Part shown: in pieces, positions 17,367 through 24,740 of the stretch
Position numbering within the stretch: the stretch's first letter is position 1
Layout: every line of letters starts with the position of its first letter
Origin: Planctomycetia bacterium
GTDB taxonomy: Bacteria > Planctomycetota > Planctomycetia > Pirellulales > PALSA-1355
Reading direction: 5' to 3'
Assembly (NCBI GenBank): GCA_016200205.1
Contig: JACQFF010000163.1
Coordinates: forward strand, 1-34,493
Length of the DNA: 34,493 nt
Made by a program: the position numbers and the translations under genes
The notes under the pieces: generated by a model
What the model saw: only the letters and a program-made list of their open reading frames with translations
What the model was told of the DNA's origin: nothing
Database searches by the model: none

Positions 17367-17513
17367 GGGGGTTTTGAATCCGCGAAATGAAGGGAGGGAG
17401 CAACGGCTCGAGTACGCTCAACGTTCGAGTTCAATGATTCTATCGTTAGCCACGTTGGAGGTCGAGCGGCAGTAAGGCGTGGTATCCAGTTTTGAAATAG
17501 CCTTTGCAGAACG

Positions 17514-17783
17514 CTAACTGGACACCCAGAGCGCTGCACCAAAGACAGCGGCTTCGCTGAGAGCAAATGCCAAGACACACTTCGCGGTTATAGCCCTGCG
17601 TCCCAAGGCGTATGCGGCGAACACAAACGGAAACCAAAATGGGCCCAACCATATTACAGTTTGTGCGAGGTATTCTTGTTGCGCCGGTATGAGAAGCCTC
17701 CATTCTGCGACCATGCCACCCAACCAAACTGCGATGAACGCCGTGGCGATCAAGAGGGTCGACGTTGCAAATTGAAATCTCAT
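17514..17783 (-). CDS. Small membrane protein, 89 aa
   Basis: Unrecognised function. The product starts MRFQFATSTLLIATAFIAVW, a form common among small planctomycete membrane proteins, and has three hydrophobic segments (about 8-26, 38-59 and 66-87). The ATG at 17783 was preferred to 17804 because the family-like start MRFxxxTLLI begins there. It stands between the ABC exporter and hicB genes, all on the minus strand, with 27 bases to the hicB stop. No Shine-Dalgarno is obvious. Confidence 0.55.
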   Translation of the reverse strand: MRFQFATSTLLIATAFIAVWLGGMVAEWRLLIPAQQEYLAQTVIWLGPFWFPFVFAAYALGRRAITAKCVLAFALSEAAVFGAALWVSS

Positions 17784-17810
17784 GGCACTGTCGTCCCCGA
17801 ACAATTAGCA

Positions 17811-18239
17811 CTAGCCCGAAGCGCGCCTTTTTGGTTTGCGCTGCTTGTTGGCGGATACCTTAGGGCCTCGCGTAATTTCATTCTCGACCATCGCTGTCAA
17901 TCCATGCTCGACCAGCGCGTTCAAGCTCGTTCCGGAGTCCTTGGCCAGCTCGCTCAGTTGTTGATGCAACTGCGGGCTGATTCGGGCGAGGAATCTTCCA
18001 GAGTATGGCTTCTCCGGCGCTTCGCCTCGCTTTTTGCAGAACTCCAGATAGTCGTCGACCGAGTCGACGAACGCCGCGCGGAGTTGGTCAACGGTCTTGC
18101 CCTGAAACGTGATCACGTCCCGCGTGCCATCAACCTCTCCATGAAACAGCCCGGTTTCATGATCGTATTCGGCTCGTCCCGTGTACCCCTTGTACGGGCC
18201 AGCCAAATACTCGCAGCGATCGCTAACAATGGGTTTCAT
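17811..18239 (-). CDS. hicB: HicB-family antitoxin
   Basis: Antitoxin of a type II toxin-antitoxin pair, 142 residues. Seen: an N-terminal HicB fold (about 1-75) with YKGYTGRAEYDHETGLFHGEV and the DVITFQGKTVDQLRAAFVDSVDDYL segment, then PYSGRFLARISPQLHQQL and SGTSLNALVEHGL, a ribbon-helix-helix/Arc-like DNA-binding domain that normally represses the operon. The C-terminus is basic (KQRKPKRRASG). It overlaps the hicA stop by four bases (ATGA), with hicA first. This order is usual. Its DNA target may be the palindrome at 18495-18517. Confidence 0.9.
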   Translation of the reverse strand: MKPIVSDRCEYLAGPYKGYTGRAEYDHETGLFHGEVDGTRDVITFQGKTVDQLRAAFVDSVDDYLEFCKKRGEAPEKPYSGRFLARISPQLHQQLSELAKDSGTSLNALVEHGLTAMVENEITRGPKVSANKQRKPKRRASG

Positions 18240-18487
18240 GGTGTCAGGTCTGCCTCCGTTAAAAACCGGCGCATGGACTTGAGAGATCCCTTGTCCATTT
18301 CGGGTCGTGGATGAGGTCTGTGGAATACGGCCCTCACGCCGTTAAGGGCAATTCGCACGCGCGAACCGGCTCCTTCCGTTATCTCCGCGCCGTGATGCAA
18401 GAGCAGGGCTTCGACATCGGCCCACTTCACGTTAGCTCGCACGGGGTCAGCGAAGATGCTTTCGAGCGTCCTGTCGTGCCTGCCCAT
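18236..18487 (-). CDS. hicA: HicA-family toxin (mRNA interferase)
   Basis: Predicted toxin of 83 residues; HicA proteins cut mRNA and are neutralised by HicB. Seen: FADPVRANVKWADVEALL, then the dsRNA-binding-like strands EGAGSRVRIALNGVRAVFH and RPHPRPEMDKGSLKSMRRFL. This belongs to the longer HicA branch, where the GSHH motif of the classic toxins is replaced by GSRVRI and the likely active His lies in VFHRPHP. I chose the ATG at 18487; the ATG at 18517 would put the start inside the palindrome. Stop and hicB start overlap by four bases. Confidence 0.85.
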   Translation of the reverse strand: MGRHDRTLESIFADPVRANVKWADVEALLLHHGAEITEGAGSRVRIALNGVRAVFHRPHPRPEMDKGSLKSMRRFLTEADLTP

Positions 18488-18494
18488 CCGCCCA

Positions 18495-18517
18495 ATGATA
18501 CCATTATATAGTATCAT
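18495..18517. promoter_or_regulatory. Palindromic operator candidate upstream of hicA
   Basis: ATGATAC (18495-18501) is the reverse complement of GTATCAT (18511-18517), with nine bases between. A TATAAT on the minus strand (18503-18508) lies in the spacer, only about 15 bases from the hicA ATG. A ribbon-helix-helix HicB dimer binding here would block transcription. A matching -35 is not seen, so the site is best read as an operator and the promoter remains open. Confidence 0.5.
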
Positions 18518-18614
18518 AGTCAAGCACCGACGATCGACCCATCGCTGTGGGACCGTGCGCCGGGTAAGATGCGCCGTGGGTGAATTCGGATTCAAGTGAC
18601 AAGGAAACTCTGTG

Positions 18615-19586
18615 ATGCCGCGGCGCCATCCTCCACTCGGCGGGAATTTGGGAGTGATCGCTATGTTGGCGGCGCTCGTTTTGCTAGCGCTACGCGACCC
18701 CGGCCCAGCACTTCTAGGTGGCGCCGAACCCGCGCAAGCCGCCGCGGCTGATTTTCCCAGCCAGCTTGTCGATTTCGTGCCCGGCTCTGAAAATCCCGTG
18801 TTTGCTGCCCAAGGGGCGGGGCATTGGGACGTCAAAATTCGCGAACGGGGTTGGATCTTGCGCGAAGGGGATACCTACCACCAATGGTTCACCGGCTACG
18901 ACGGCACGCGAGAGGGAATTCGGCAACTCGGCTATGCGACGTCCTCCGACGGTCTGCGTTGGACGCGATATCCAGGCAATCCCTTGGTTCGCGGTCATTG
19001 GGTCGAAGACATGATGGTCGTCAAACACGACGGCACCTACTACATGTTTGCCGAGGGCCTCAATGATTACGCCCAATTGCTGACGTCCAAGGATCGGGTG
19101 AATTGGGATCGCCAGGGCACTCTCGACATTCGCTATACCAACGGCAAGCCGCTCTCGCCCGGTCCATTCGGCACGCCGACCGCCTGGTTGGAAAACGGTT
19201 CCTGGAACCTTTTCTACGAGCGGCAGGACGCCGGCGTGTGGTTGGCCAGGTCCAAAGATTTGAAAATCTGGACCAACGTGCAGGACGAGCCGGTGTTGCT
19301 GCCCGGGCCTGGCGATTACGACAAGTACATGATTGCGCTGAATCAGATCATCAAACACCAAGGCGTGTACTTTGGCTATTATCACGGCAGCGGCAGCCAG
19401 ACAGCGCCGCGGACGTGGAACACCAATGTTGCCCGCTCGACCGATCTGGTGCACTGGCAAAAGTATTCCGGCAATCCGATCGTGGGTCAAAACAAGTCGA
19501 GCGGCATCGTCGTATTCGATGGCCGGCAATTTCGCCTTTATACAATGCACGACCAGGTCGATGTCTATTTTCCGCGCGGCAACTGA
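18615..19586 (+). CDS. Exported beta-propeller glycosidase-like protein (GH43/GH32-type fold)
   Basis: Secreted protein of 323 residues. Seen: a signal peptide ending near AQAAAA (about residue 45), followed by repeated blades with the pattern of five-bladed GH43/GH130-type proteins: LGYATSSDGLRWTRYPGNPL, DGTYYMFAEG, LLTSKDRVNWDRQG, WLARSKDLKIWT, VARSTDLVHWQKYSGNPI, each carrying the S-x-D-x-x-W motif. The catalytic acids are not assignable from reading. Polysaccharide side-chain removal or sugar phosphorolysis is possible. AAGGA lies 9 bases before the ATG at 18615; a GTG at 18612 directly precedes it. The ribokinase gene follows by 31 bases. The gene is divergent from hicA. Confidence 0.75.
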   Translation: MPRRHPPLGGNLGVIAMLAALVLLALRDPGPALLGGAEPAQAAAADFPSQLVDFVPGSENPVFAAQGAGHWDVKIRERGWILREGDTYHQWFTGYDGTREGIRQLGYATSSDGLRWTRYPGNPLVRGHWVEDMMVVKHDGTYYMFAEGLNDYAQLLTSKDRVNWDRQGTLDIRYTNGKPLSPGPFGTPTAWLENGSWNLFYERQDAGVWLARSKDLKIWTNVQDEPVLLPGPGDYDKYMIALNQIIKHQGVYFGYYHGSGSQTAPRTWNTNVARSTDLVHWQKYSGNPIVGQNKSSGIVVFDGRQFRLYTMHDQVDVYFPRGN

Positions 19587-19617
19587 CCTCCCGGCGAAAA
19601 TCCGCGTGACGCGCGCC

Positions 19618-20517
19618 ATGCCGATTCTCAACTTCGGATCACTCAACATCGATCGCGTCCTCCGCGTCGGCCACATCGCTCGGCCCGGCGAGACAATCGC
19701 CGGCACGTCGCTCGGTGTGTTTGCCGGAGGGAAGGGGGCCAATCAATCGGTGGCGCTGGCCCGGGCTGGGGCCCAAGTAGCGCACGCGGGCAAGATCGGA
19801 GCCGACGGCGCATGGCTGCTCGAAAAATTGAGCGAAGAAAAGGTCGACACCCGCTGGGCACGCGTCGATGGTGGAACGACTGGGCAGGCCATGATTCAAG
19901 TCGATGACGCCGGACAGAACGCGATTGTGCTCCTCGCAGGCGCCAATCGTGAAATCGCGCCGAATGAAATCGACGAGGCGCTGGCCGATTTCCCGGCCGA
20001 GTCGTGGTTCTTGGTGCAAAACGAAACGAGCTCCGTCGGACATGCCATCCAAAGTGCCAAGGCTCGCGGCATGCGCGTGGCACTGAATCCCGCGCCGTTT
20101 GACAGCCAAGTGCTCGAATATCCGTTAGACCAAGTCGATCTACTCTGCGTCAACGAAAGCGAAGGGGCGGCAATGACCGGAGCAAATGCGCCGCGGGTGA
20201 TCGTCGCGGAGTTAGCGGCTCGGCTGCCAAAATGCGAAATCCTGCTTACGTTGGGATCCGCCGGCGTGCTCTATCGCGGGGCCTCCGGCCCGATCCATCT
20301 GGCTGCGCCGCAAGTCCAGGCCGTGGATACGACAGCCGCGGGCGATACGTTTCTGGGCTATTTTTTGGCCGGTCGCTGCGGGGAGCTTGGCCTGCGCGAA
20401 AGCCTCGAACTGGCCTGCCGGGCGGCGGCGCTGTGTGTCACCCGGCCCGGCGCGATGGATTCCATCCCGCGATTGGACGAGGTGCTCGCGTTTCGAGGAT
20501 GCCGACCAGCCGGATGA
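19618..20517 (+). CDS. rbsK: Ribokinase-family (PfkB) sugar kinase
   Basis: Cytoplasmic kinase of 299 residues, normal for ribokinase; it should phosphorylate ribose (or a related sugar) with ATP. Seen: NFGSLNIDRVLRV at the N-terminus, GGKGANQSVALARAG (38-52), the first PfkB signature, and DTTAAGDTFLGYF (237-249), the second signature holding the anion hole and the catalytic Asp243. VNESEGAAMTG is also typical. An in-frame GTG at 19606 exists; ATG 19618 fits the family start. It is close behind the glycosidase-like gene, so it may handle sugars released by that enzyme. The exact sugar cannot be told from motifs. Confidence 0.88.
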   Translation: MPILNFGSLNIDRVLRVGHIARPGETIAGTSLGVFAGGKGANQSVALARAGAQVAHAGKIGADGAWLLEKLSEEKVDTRWARVDGGTTGQAMIQVDDAGQNAIVLLAGANREIAPNEIDEALADFPAESWFLVQNETSSVGHAIQSAKARGMRVALNPAPFDSQVLEYPLDQVDLLCVNESEGAAMTGANAPRVIVAELAARLPKCEILLTLGSAGVLYRGASGPIHLAAPQVQAVDTTAAGDTFLGYFLAGRCGELGLRESLELACRAAALCVTRPGAMDSIPRLDEVLAFRGCRPAG

Positions 20518-20552
20518 CCAGCCTGCGTCACGTGAGTTGATGGGAGCCTGGA

Positions 20553-20861
20553 ATGCCGATGGCATACTCCAATTCTCCGCGCCGTGCGTTTTCTAGTTCC
20601 GCCGGCGTGCTCTCAGGCGGTAGCGATCGAGGTGGTCGTAGCGGTAGTTCGACCGGACGGGTCGCCTTTACGATTGTCGAGCTGTTGGTGGTTATCGCCG
20701 TTATTGGTGTGCTAATCGCCTTATTGCTTCCGGCCGTTCAAGCCGCGCGCGAGTCGTCGCGGCGGCTGTCGTGCGGCAATAACCTGAAGCGGATTGGCCT
20801 GGTGCTCGAACTCTGGCGTGCCATTGCCACGGTCGCCGGAGGAGAGCTCGGCACCGACTGA
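20553..20861 (+). pseudogene. Truncated DUF1559/prepilin-like N-terminal fragment, 102 aa
   Basis: Encodes only the start of a DUF1559 protein. Seen: a basic, Ser/Gly-rich leader of 38 residues, then the prepilin-type helix [18 protein letters not shown] (39-56), [26 protein letters not shown] and an unrelated short end with a stop at 20859-20861. Full DUF1559 proteins are some 300-400 residues and continue with the NNLKxIGLALxNYHD segment; that is missing. I found no continuation in other frames. GGGAG stands 6 bases before the ATG. It may be a remnant or, less likely, a short functional pseudopilin. Confidence 0.65.
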
Positions 20862-20894
20862 ATGCGACTTTCCCGCCGCGGCCGGGTACCACGT

Positions 20895-20929
20895 GGTGCC
20901 CCGCTCACGCTCGCCGTGAGCATGGCACC
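20895..20929. terminator. Double-stem hairpin between convergent genes
   Basis: GGTGCC (20895-20900) pairs with GGCACC (20924-20929) and inside it CTCACG (20904-20909) pairs with CGTGAG (20915-20920). It lies between the prepilin-like fragment and the end of gtrA-like gene. No T-run follows in either direction, so a Rho-independent role is possible but weak. Confidence 0.4.
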
Positions 20930-20939
20930 GCGCTATCGC

Positions 20940-21383
20940 TCACGCCGCGAGCGTGTTTTCTTCCGCGGCAACCTTCGGTTCCTGCTGGCCGTGCGCGCGA
21001 AATACCCAGTGCTTTTGCAGCAGAAAACTGGCCAACGTGGCCAACGTCATGGCGACCGCTTGAGCCGCCAGCGCGCCGAACGCCTGTCTTTCGACCAGCC
21101 GTTCGAGCACCAGATAGTTCAAAAGAAACGCCCCGACGAGCGTCACCGTGTACTTGCCGAACGCCTGCTTCAGATTCCTGCGATCGGCAAACGTGGAAAG
21201 TCGATGCAAGACGTATCCCAGCACGCTGCCAAAGCCGTAATCGGCCACCAGCGCCAGCTTGTAATTCATGTCGGCAAATTCCACCAGCGCCGCGTACACG
21301 GCGTAGCAGATGGCCGTATTCAGAGCGCCCATCACTACGAACAAGATCAGCCGACGAAGCTCAAGCGTATTTTCCGACAACAT
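20940..21383 (-). CDS. GtrA-family membrane protein (lipid-linked sugar flippase candidate)
   Basis: GtrA family, 147 residues, the usual size. Seen: four membrane helices, with LILFVVMGALNTAICYAVYAAL (first, residues about 11-32), then ALVADYGFGSVLGYVLHR..., AFLLNYLVLERLV, and a last helix ending in LLQKHWVFR, the conserved end of GtrA proteins. Family members help move undecaprenyl-phosphate-linked sugars across the inner membrane. The gene is last in the minus-strand glycan operon and overlaps the aminotransferase by 23 bases. In this context it most likely flips the lipid-linked sugar made by the upstream GT2 enzyme; that assignment is inferred. Confidence 0.88.
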   Translation of the reverse strand: MLSENTLELRRLILFVVMGALNTAICYAVYAALVEFADMNYKLALVADYGFGSVLGYVLHRLSTFADRRNLKQAFGKYTVTLVGAFLLNYLVLERLVERQAFGALAAQAVAMTLATLASFLLQKHWVFRAHGQQEPKVAAEENTLAA

Positions 21384-22485
21384 CGTTCACGGCGGAGCAG
21401 ACTCTCCGCACTGCCTCGAGGGATAATTCTGGATAACACGGAAGCGACAGGACTTCCGTTGCAGCCCGTTCGGTGATCGGCAGAGCCCCCGCGCGATAGC
21501 CGAGAAATTCGTACCCGCTCATGCGGTGAATCGGCGTGGGATAGTGAATGCCAAAGCCGATCTCTTCCTGCTTGAAACGCTCGATGATTTGGTCCCGTTG
21601 TCGGCTGGCGATCACGAATAGATGGTAGCTATGGTCGGCCGCCCGCTCGACGCGAGGTCGCACGACGCCGGGCGCGAGGTGCTCATGATACATTCGCGCA
21701 ATCGCGCGACGCTTGGCGAGATAGTCGCGCAGATAGCGCAGCTTCACTTCGAGAATGGCCGCCTGCAGCTCATCGAGCCGGCTGTTGACTCCTTCACGTT
21801 CGGCGTAGTAAGCCTTTCCGCGGCCATGGACGCGGATTTGTCGCATGGCGTCGGCCAGCTCCTTGCGCCGCGTGAAACAAAGACCGCCGTCGCCATAGGC
21901 GCCGAGGTTTTTGGTGGGATAAAACGAAAAACAGCCGACATCGCCAAAGGTGCCGGTCGGCCTGCCTTGCCAGGTGGTACCGCACGATTGCGCGCAATCC
22001 TCGACGACCGCCAGGGCGTGCCGCTGGGCGATTTGCATCAACCGCGGCATGTCGACCGCGTTACCGAACAGATGCACGGGCACGATCGCCTTGGTCCGCG
22101 CGGTGATCCGCGCTTCGGCATCGGTCAAATCCATCAGGAGCGAATGCCGATCGATTTCGCAGAATACCGGCGTAGCGCCGGCCATGCGAATGGCGCTGAC
22201 CGTGGGGATGGCGGTGTTCGAGACGGTGATGACTTCGTCGCCCGGCCCGATCTTCAAGGCGCCTAGCGCAATAGCGAGCGCGTCGGTGCCGTTGCCCACG
22301 CCCACGGCGTATCCCGGCTCGCCCAAAAACCGGCCGAAATTCTCCTCGAACGCTTGCACCCGAGGACCGAGGATCAGCGACCCACTCGCCAGCACGCTCT
22401 GGAGAGCGGCGAGGATTTCGCCCTGGATGGCCGCGTACTGTTCGACGTAGTCGAACATGCGGATCGCCGTGGCGGCAGTGCTCAT
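21361..22485 (-). CDS. DegT/DnrJ/EryC1/StrS PLP-dependent sugar aminotransferase
   Basis: Cytoplasmic aminotransferase of 374 residues, normal for the family, that converts a keto group on a nucleotide sugar to an amino group using PLP. Seen: VGVGNGTDALAIAL (61-74), PVHLFGN, VVEDCAQSCG (160-169), and SFYPTKNLGAYGDGG with the PLP-binding Lys192, followed by VNSRLDELQAAIL. Start ATG at 22485 overlaps the epimerase stop by four bases (ATGA), and the end overlaps gtrA by 23. It resembles ArnB, RmlB-linked FdtB-type and other amino-sugar enzymes. The product sugar is unknown. Confidence 0.92.
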   Translation of the reverse strand: MSTAATAIRMFDYVEQYAAIQGEILAALQSVLASGSLILGPRVQAFEENFGRFLGEPGYAVGVGNGTDALAIALGALKIGPGDEVITVSNTAIPTVSAIRMAGATPVFCEIDRHSLLMDLTDAEARITARTKAIVPVHLFGNAVDMPRLMQIAQRHALAVVEDCAQSCGTTWQGRPTGTFGDVGCFSFYPTKNLGAYGDGGLCFTRRKELADAMRQIRVHGRGKAYYAEREGVNSRLDELQAAILEVKLRYLRDYLAKRRAIARMYHEHLAPGVVRPRVERAADHSYHLFVIASRQRDQIIERFKQEEIGFGIHYPTPIHRMSGYEFLGYRAGALPITERAATEVLSLPCYPELSLEAVRRVCSAVNDVVGKYA

Positions 22486-23474
22486 TGCCAGTAGACTTCC
22501 TTGTTCTCTCGATAAAAGGCGACGGTTTTTTCCAAGCCCTCTTCGAGATCCACCGCGGGGTTCCAACCCGTGACCCCGTGGAACTTGGAAAAGTCACCGT
22601 AGTAGTCGCCGATATCGATAATTTTTTTGTCTTCCGGAAACGGCACCGATTCAACCTTGAACGCGCAGAATTTTTTCAAGACGTCGACAAATTGGATCAG
22701 CGAATAGGCCCGGAGCGAACCGAGATTGAAGAGCTTGCCCATGCAGCCGTCGTTGGTGATGCCCAACAACATGGCGGTGACGACGTCGTCGACGTAGTTG
22801 AAATCGCGAATTTGTCCGCCGCCACCGAACAGGCTAACGGTCTCGCCGCGCAGGGCCAGCCGCAAGAAGATGGTGGCAAAACCTTGCCGGTTGCCGCGGA
22901 TCCGTTGGCGAGGGCCAAACGTATTGGTCAATCGCAGCACGGTCGAGCGAATGCCGTAGGTGCCGTCGTAGAGCAGATGATAATACTCGGCGGCCAGTTT
23001 GTTGATGCCGTTGACGTCGATCGGCACGGTCGGATGGTCTTCGGTCACGGGCAGCTTTTGCGGCCAGCCGTAGACTTGCCGAGTCGACGTGTAAAGCATT
23101 CGCACGCCGACATTGTGCTTCCGACAGGCTTCGACCAGGTTCATCGTGGAGACGCAATTGACGGCCAAATCGAGCTGCGGGTCGCGCATGCTGTCGCCGT
23201 GGCTGACCTGGCCGGCGAGATTGAAAATGTAGTCTTTGCCCTGGACGAGGATATCCAGCGAGTTGGCGTCTCGCATATCGGAGATATTCACGACCACCTG
23301 GTTGCGAATCGGCGAGATGTTGAAAAAGCTGCCGCCGAACTGCGGAATGAGCGAGTCCAAAAGAGTGACGTTCGCGCCGTAGCGCACCAGCTTGATCGCC
23401 AGGTTGCTGCCGAGAAAACCCAGCCCACCGGTGACGAGCACGTTGCGGCCATGAAACGCGTCTGCCAGGCTCAT
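22482..23474 (-). CDS. NAD-dependent nucleotide-sugar epimerase/dehydratase (extended SDR) with altered YxxxK
   Basis: Extended short-chain dehydrogenase of 330 residues. Seen: NAD-binding GGLGFLGSN (16-24), NLAGQVSH (85-92), the catalytic Ser/Thr in YTSTRQVYG (128-136), and the segment IDVNGINKLAAE (152-163). The family rule is YxxxK in this place; here Lys159 is present but the Tyr position holds Asn155. RIRGNRQGFATIFL and GGGGQIRDFNYVDD are further conserved segments. Lacking the Tyr, it may use another general base or be a subfamily with altered chemistry. It overlaps the GT2 gene and the aminotransferase gene by four bases each. Confidence 0.88.
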   Translation of the reverse strand: MSLADAFHGRNVLVTGGLGFLGSNLAIKLVRYGANVTLLDSLIPQFGGSFFNISPIRNQVVVNISDMRDANSLDILVQGKDYIFNLAGQVSHGDSMRDPQLDLAVNCVSTMNLVEACRKHNVGVRMLYTSTRQVYGWPQKLPVTEDHPTVPIDVNGINKLAAEYYHLLYDGTYGIRSTVLRLTNTFGPRQRIRGNRQGFATIFLRLALRGETVSLFGGGGQIRDFNYVDDVVTAMLLGITNDGCMGKLFNLGSLRAYSLIQFVDVLKKFCAFKVESVPFPEDKKIIDIGDYYGDFSKFHGVTGWNPAVDLEEGLEKTVAFYRENKEVYWQ

Positions 23475-24520
23475 GCTGCGCTCGGTCGTGATATGCTGGG
23501 TCGCGATGCGTTCGCGAGTAATGTGTTCGCTTGCAAATCCGGCTCGCAGTTGAGTTGTTCGCGAATCACGAATTGGGGTCGGCCGTTATCCTTCAAAAAC
23601 AGCCGGCCCAAGTATTCGCCGATCATTCCCAGCGCGAACAATTGAATGCCGCCGATGATGAACAGCGACACGATCATCGACGCCCAGCCGGAAGGGAGCT
23701 CGGGATGATAGATTTTTTCCACGACGAAAATGGCCGCCACGGCCAAACCGGCGATGGAGGAAGCCAACCCGGCAAACGAAGCCAATCGCAGCGGCAAAAT
23801 CGAGAAATTGGTGAACATATTCAGGTACAGTGAGATCAGCTTGCGCAAGGTATAGCCCGAGCGTCCGTCGCGGCGAGGGTCGTGTGACACGAGGACTTGC
23901 GAATAGTTGCGTGTGAATCGCAACACCAGGCCGTCGATGTAAGGGTAGGGGCCGTCGTATTTGATCAATTCATTGACCACGAAGCGACTGAGGACTTTGA
24001 AGGACGAGAGGTACAACTCGCGCGGCTTGTCCAAAAGCAGCGCCGCGCACCAATCGTTCAGTCGGCTGCCCAGATTGCGGAGGAAGTGGTGCTGCTTGAC
24101 CCCGTAATATGAAAAGACAACATCGTAGCCTTTTTGAATCTCGTTGACGAGCTTGTTGACTTCGGACGGGGGATTCTGAAAATCGTCGTCCATGATCACG
24201 ACGAAATCGCCCGTGCAAAAGTTCAAGCCGGCCATCACGGCGTTGTGCTCGCTGAAGTTTCGGGAAAGATTGAGAAACTTCACGAATCGAAAGTGAAGGG
24301 CCAGGCCGCGACAGACTTCCGCCGAACGGTCGGGGCTGCCGTCGTTGACCAGTACGATTTCGAGTCGGTACAAGCTGGCCAGACAATCGGCCAGCGCGTG
24401 GACCAGAGGTCCCACCGTTTTTTCGCCCCGGAAAACCGGGATGACAATCGACAGCCGAACCGGAGTCGGCCGCGATGCCGGATCGGAACCAACCGGGCCC
24501 ATTGCGAACACTGTGCTCAT
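23471..24520 (-). CDS. Family 2 polyprenyl-phosphate glycosyltransferase (ArnC/GtrB-like)
   Basis: Membrane-bound GT2 enzyme of 349 residues. Seen: GT-A fold with VRLSIVIPVFRGEKTV, LVNDGSPDRS, SRNFSEHNAVMAGLN and the metal-binding DDD (111-113) in IMDDDFQNPP; later a C-terminal pair of membrane helices (about 250-310) ending near GEYLGRLFLKDNGRP. This matches DPM1/ArnC/GtrB enzymes, which load a nucleotide-linked sugar onto polyprenyl phosphate. It is first gene of the operon that continues with epimerase, aminotransferase and GtrA; its stop overlaps the next start (ATGA). Probably loads the amino sugar made by those enzymes onto undecaprenyl phosphate. Confidence 0.93.
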   Translation of the reverse strand: MSTVFAMGPVGSDPASRPTPVRLSIVIPVFRGEKTVGPLVHALADCLASLYRLEIVLVNDGSPDRSAEVCRGLALHFRFVKFLNLSRNFSEHNAVMAGLNFCTGDFVVIMDDDFQNPPSEVNKLVNEIQKGYDVVFSYYGVKQHHFLRNLGSRLNDWCAALLLDKPRELYLSSFKVLSRFVVNELIKYDGPYPYIDGLVLRFTRNYSQVLVSHDPRRDGRSGYTLRKLISLYLNMFTNFSILPLRLASFAGLASSIAGLAVAAIFVVEKIYHPELPSGWASMIVSLFIIGGIQLFALGMIGEYLGRLFLKDNGRPQFVIREQLNCEPDLQANTLLANASRPSISRPSAA

Positions 24521-24664
24521 GAAACAATCGCCATCCCACTCAAGTAAAACCGAGCGACATTATCGCCATTGCGTAAAATCGAAAAAGACGAGTTTCGTAC
24601 ACGTCAAGTTTCTGACTGCCGATCCGACACTGCTGGCGCTGCTAGCTGGTGGCAGTGGCCGGGC

Positions 24665-24693
24665 TTGACACTCCGAGGATGAAAAATTACAAG
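24665..24693 (+). promoter_or_regulatory. Candidate promoter of the GT39 gene
   Basis: TTGACA (24665-24670), a 17-base spacer, and TACAAG (24688-24693), which matches the -10 consensus at four of six places. It lies 47 bases before the ATG at 24741 in the 220-base divergent region. Confidence 0.4.
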
Positions 24694-24740
24694 GACGAGC
24701 CAAATTTTTATTGGGCCCTTGTTGGATTTCGGGAGACTGC

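Noticed and set aside
18488-18835. N-terminal extension of HicA up to 199 residues
   Set aside because: The extension crosses the operator palindrome and the start of the divergent glycosidase gene; HicA proteins are about 60-90 residues.
24665-24740. Possible start of the GT39 gene at 24711 instead of 24741
   Set aside because: The first codon would be a TTG with no ribosome site, while ATG 24741 has GGGAG 5 bases upstream.
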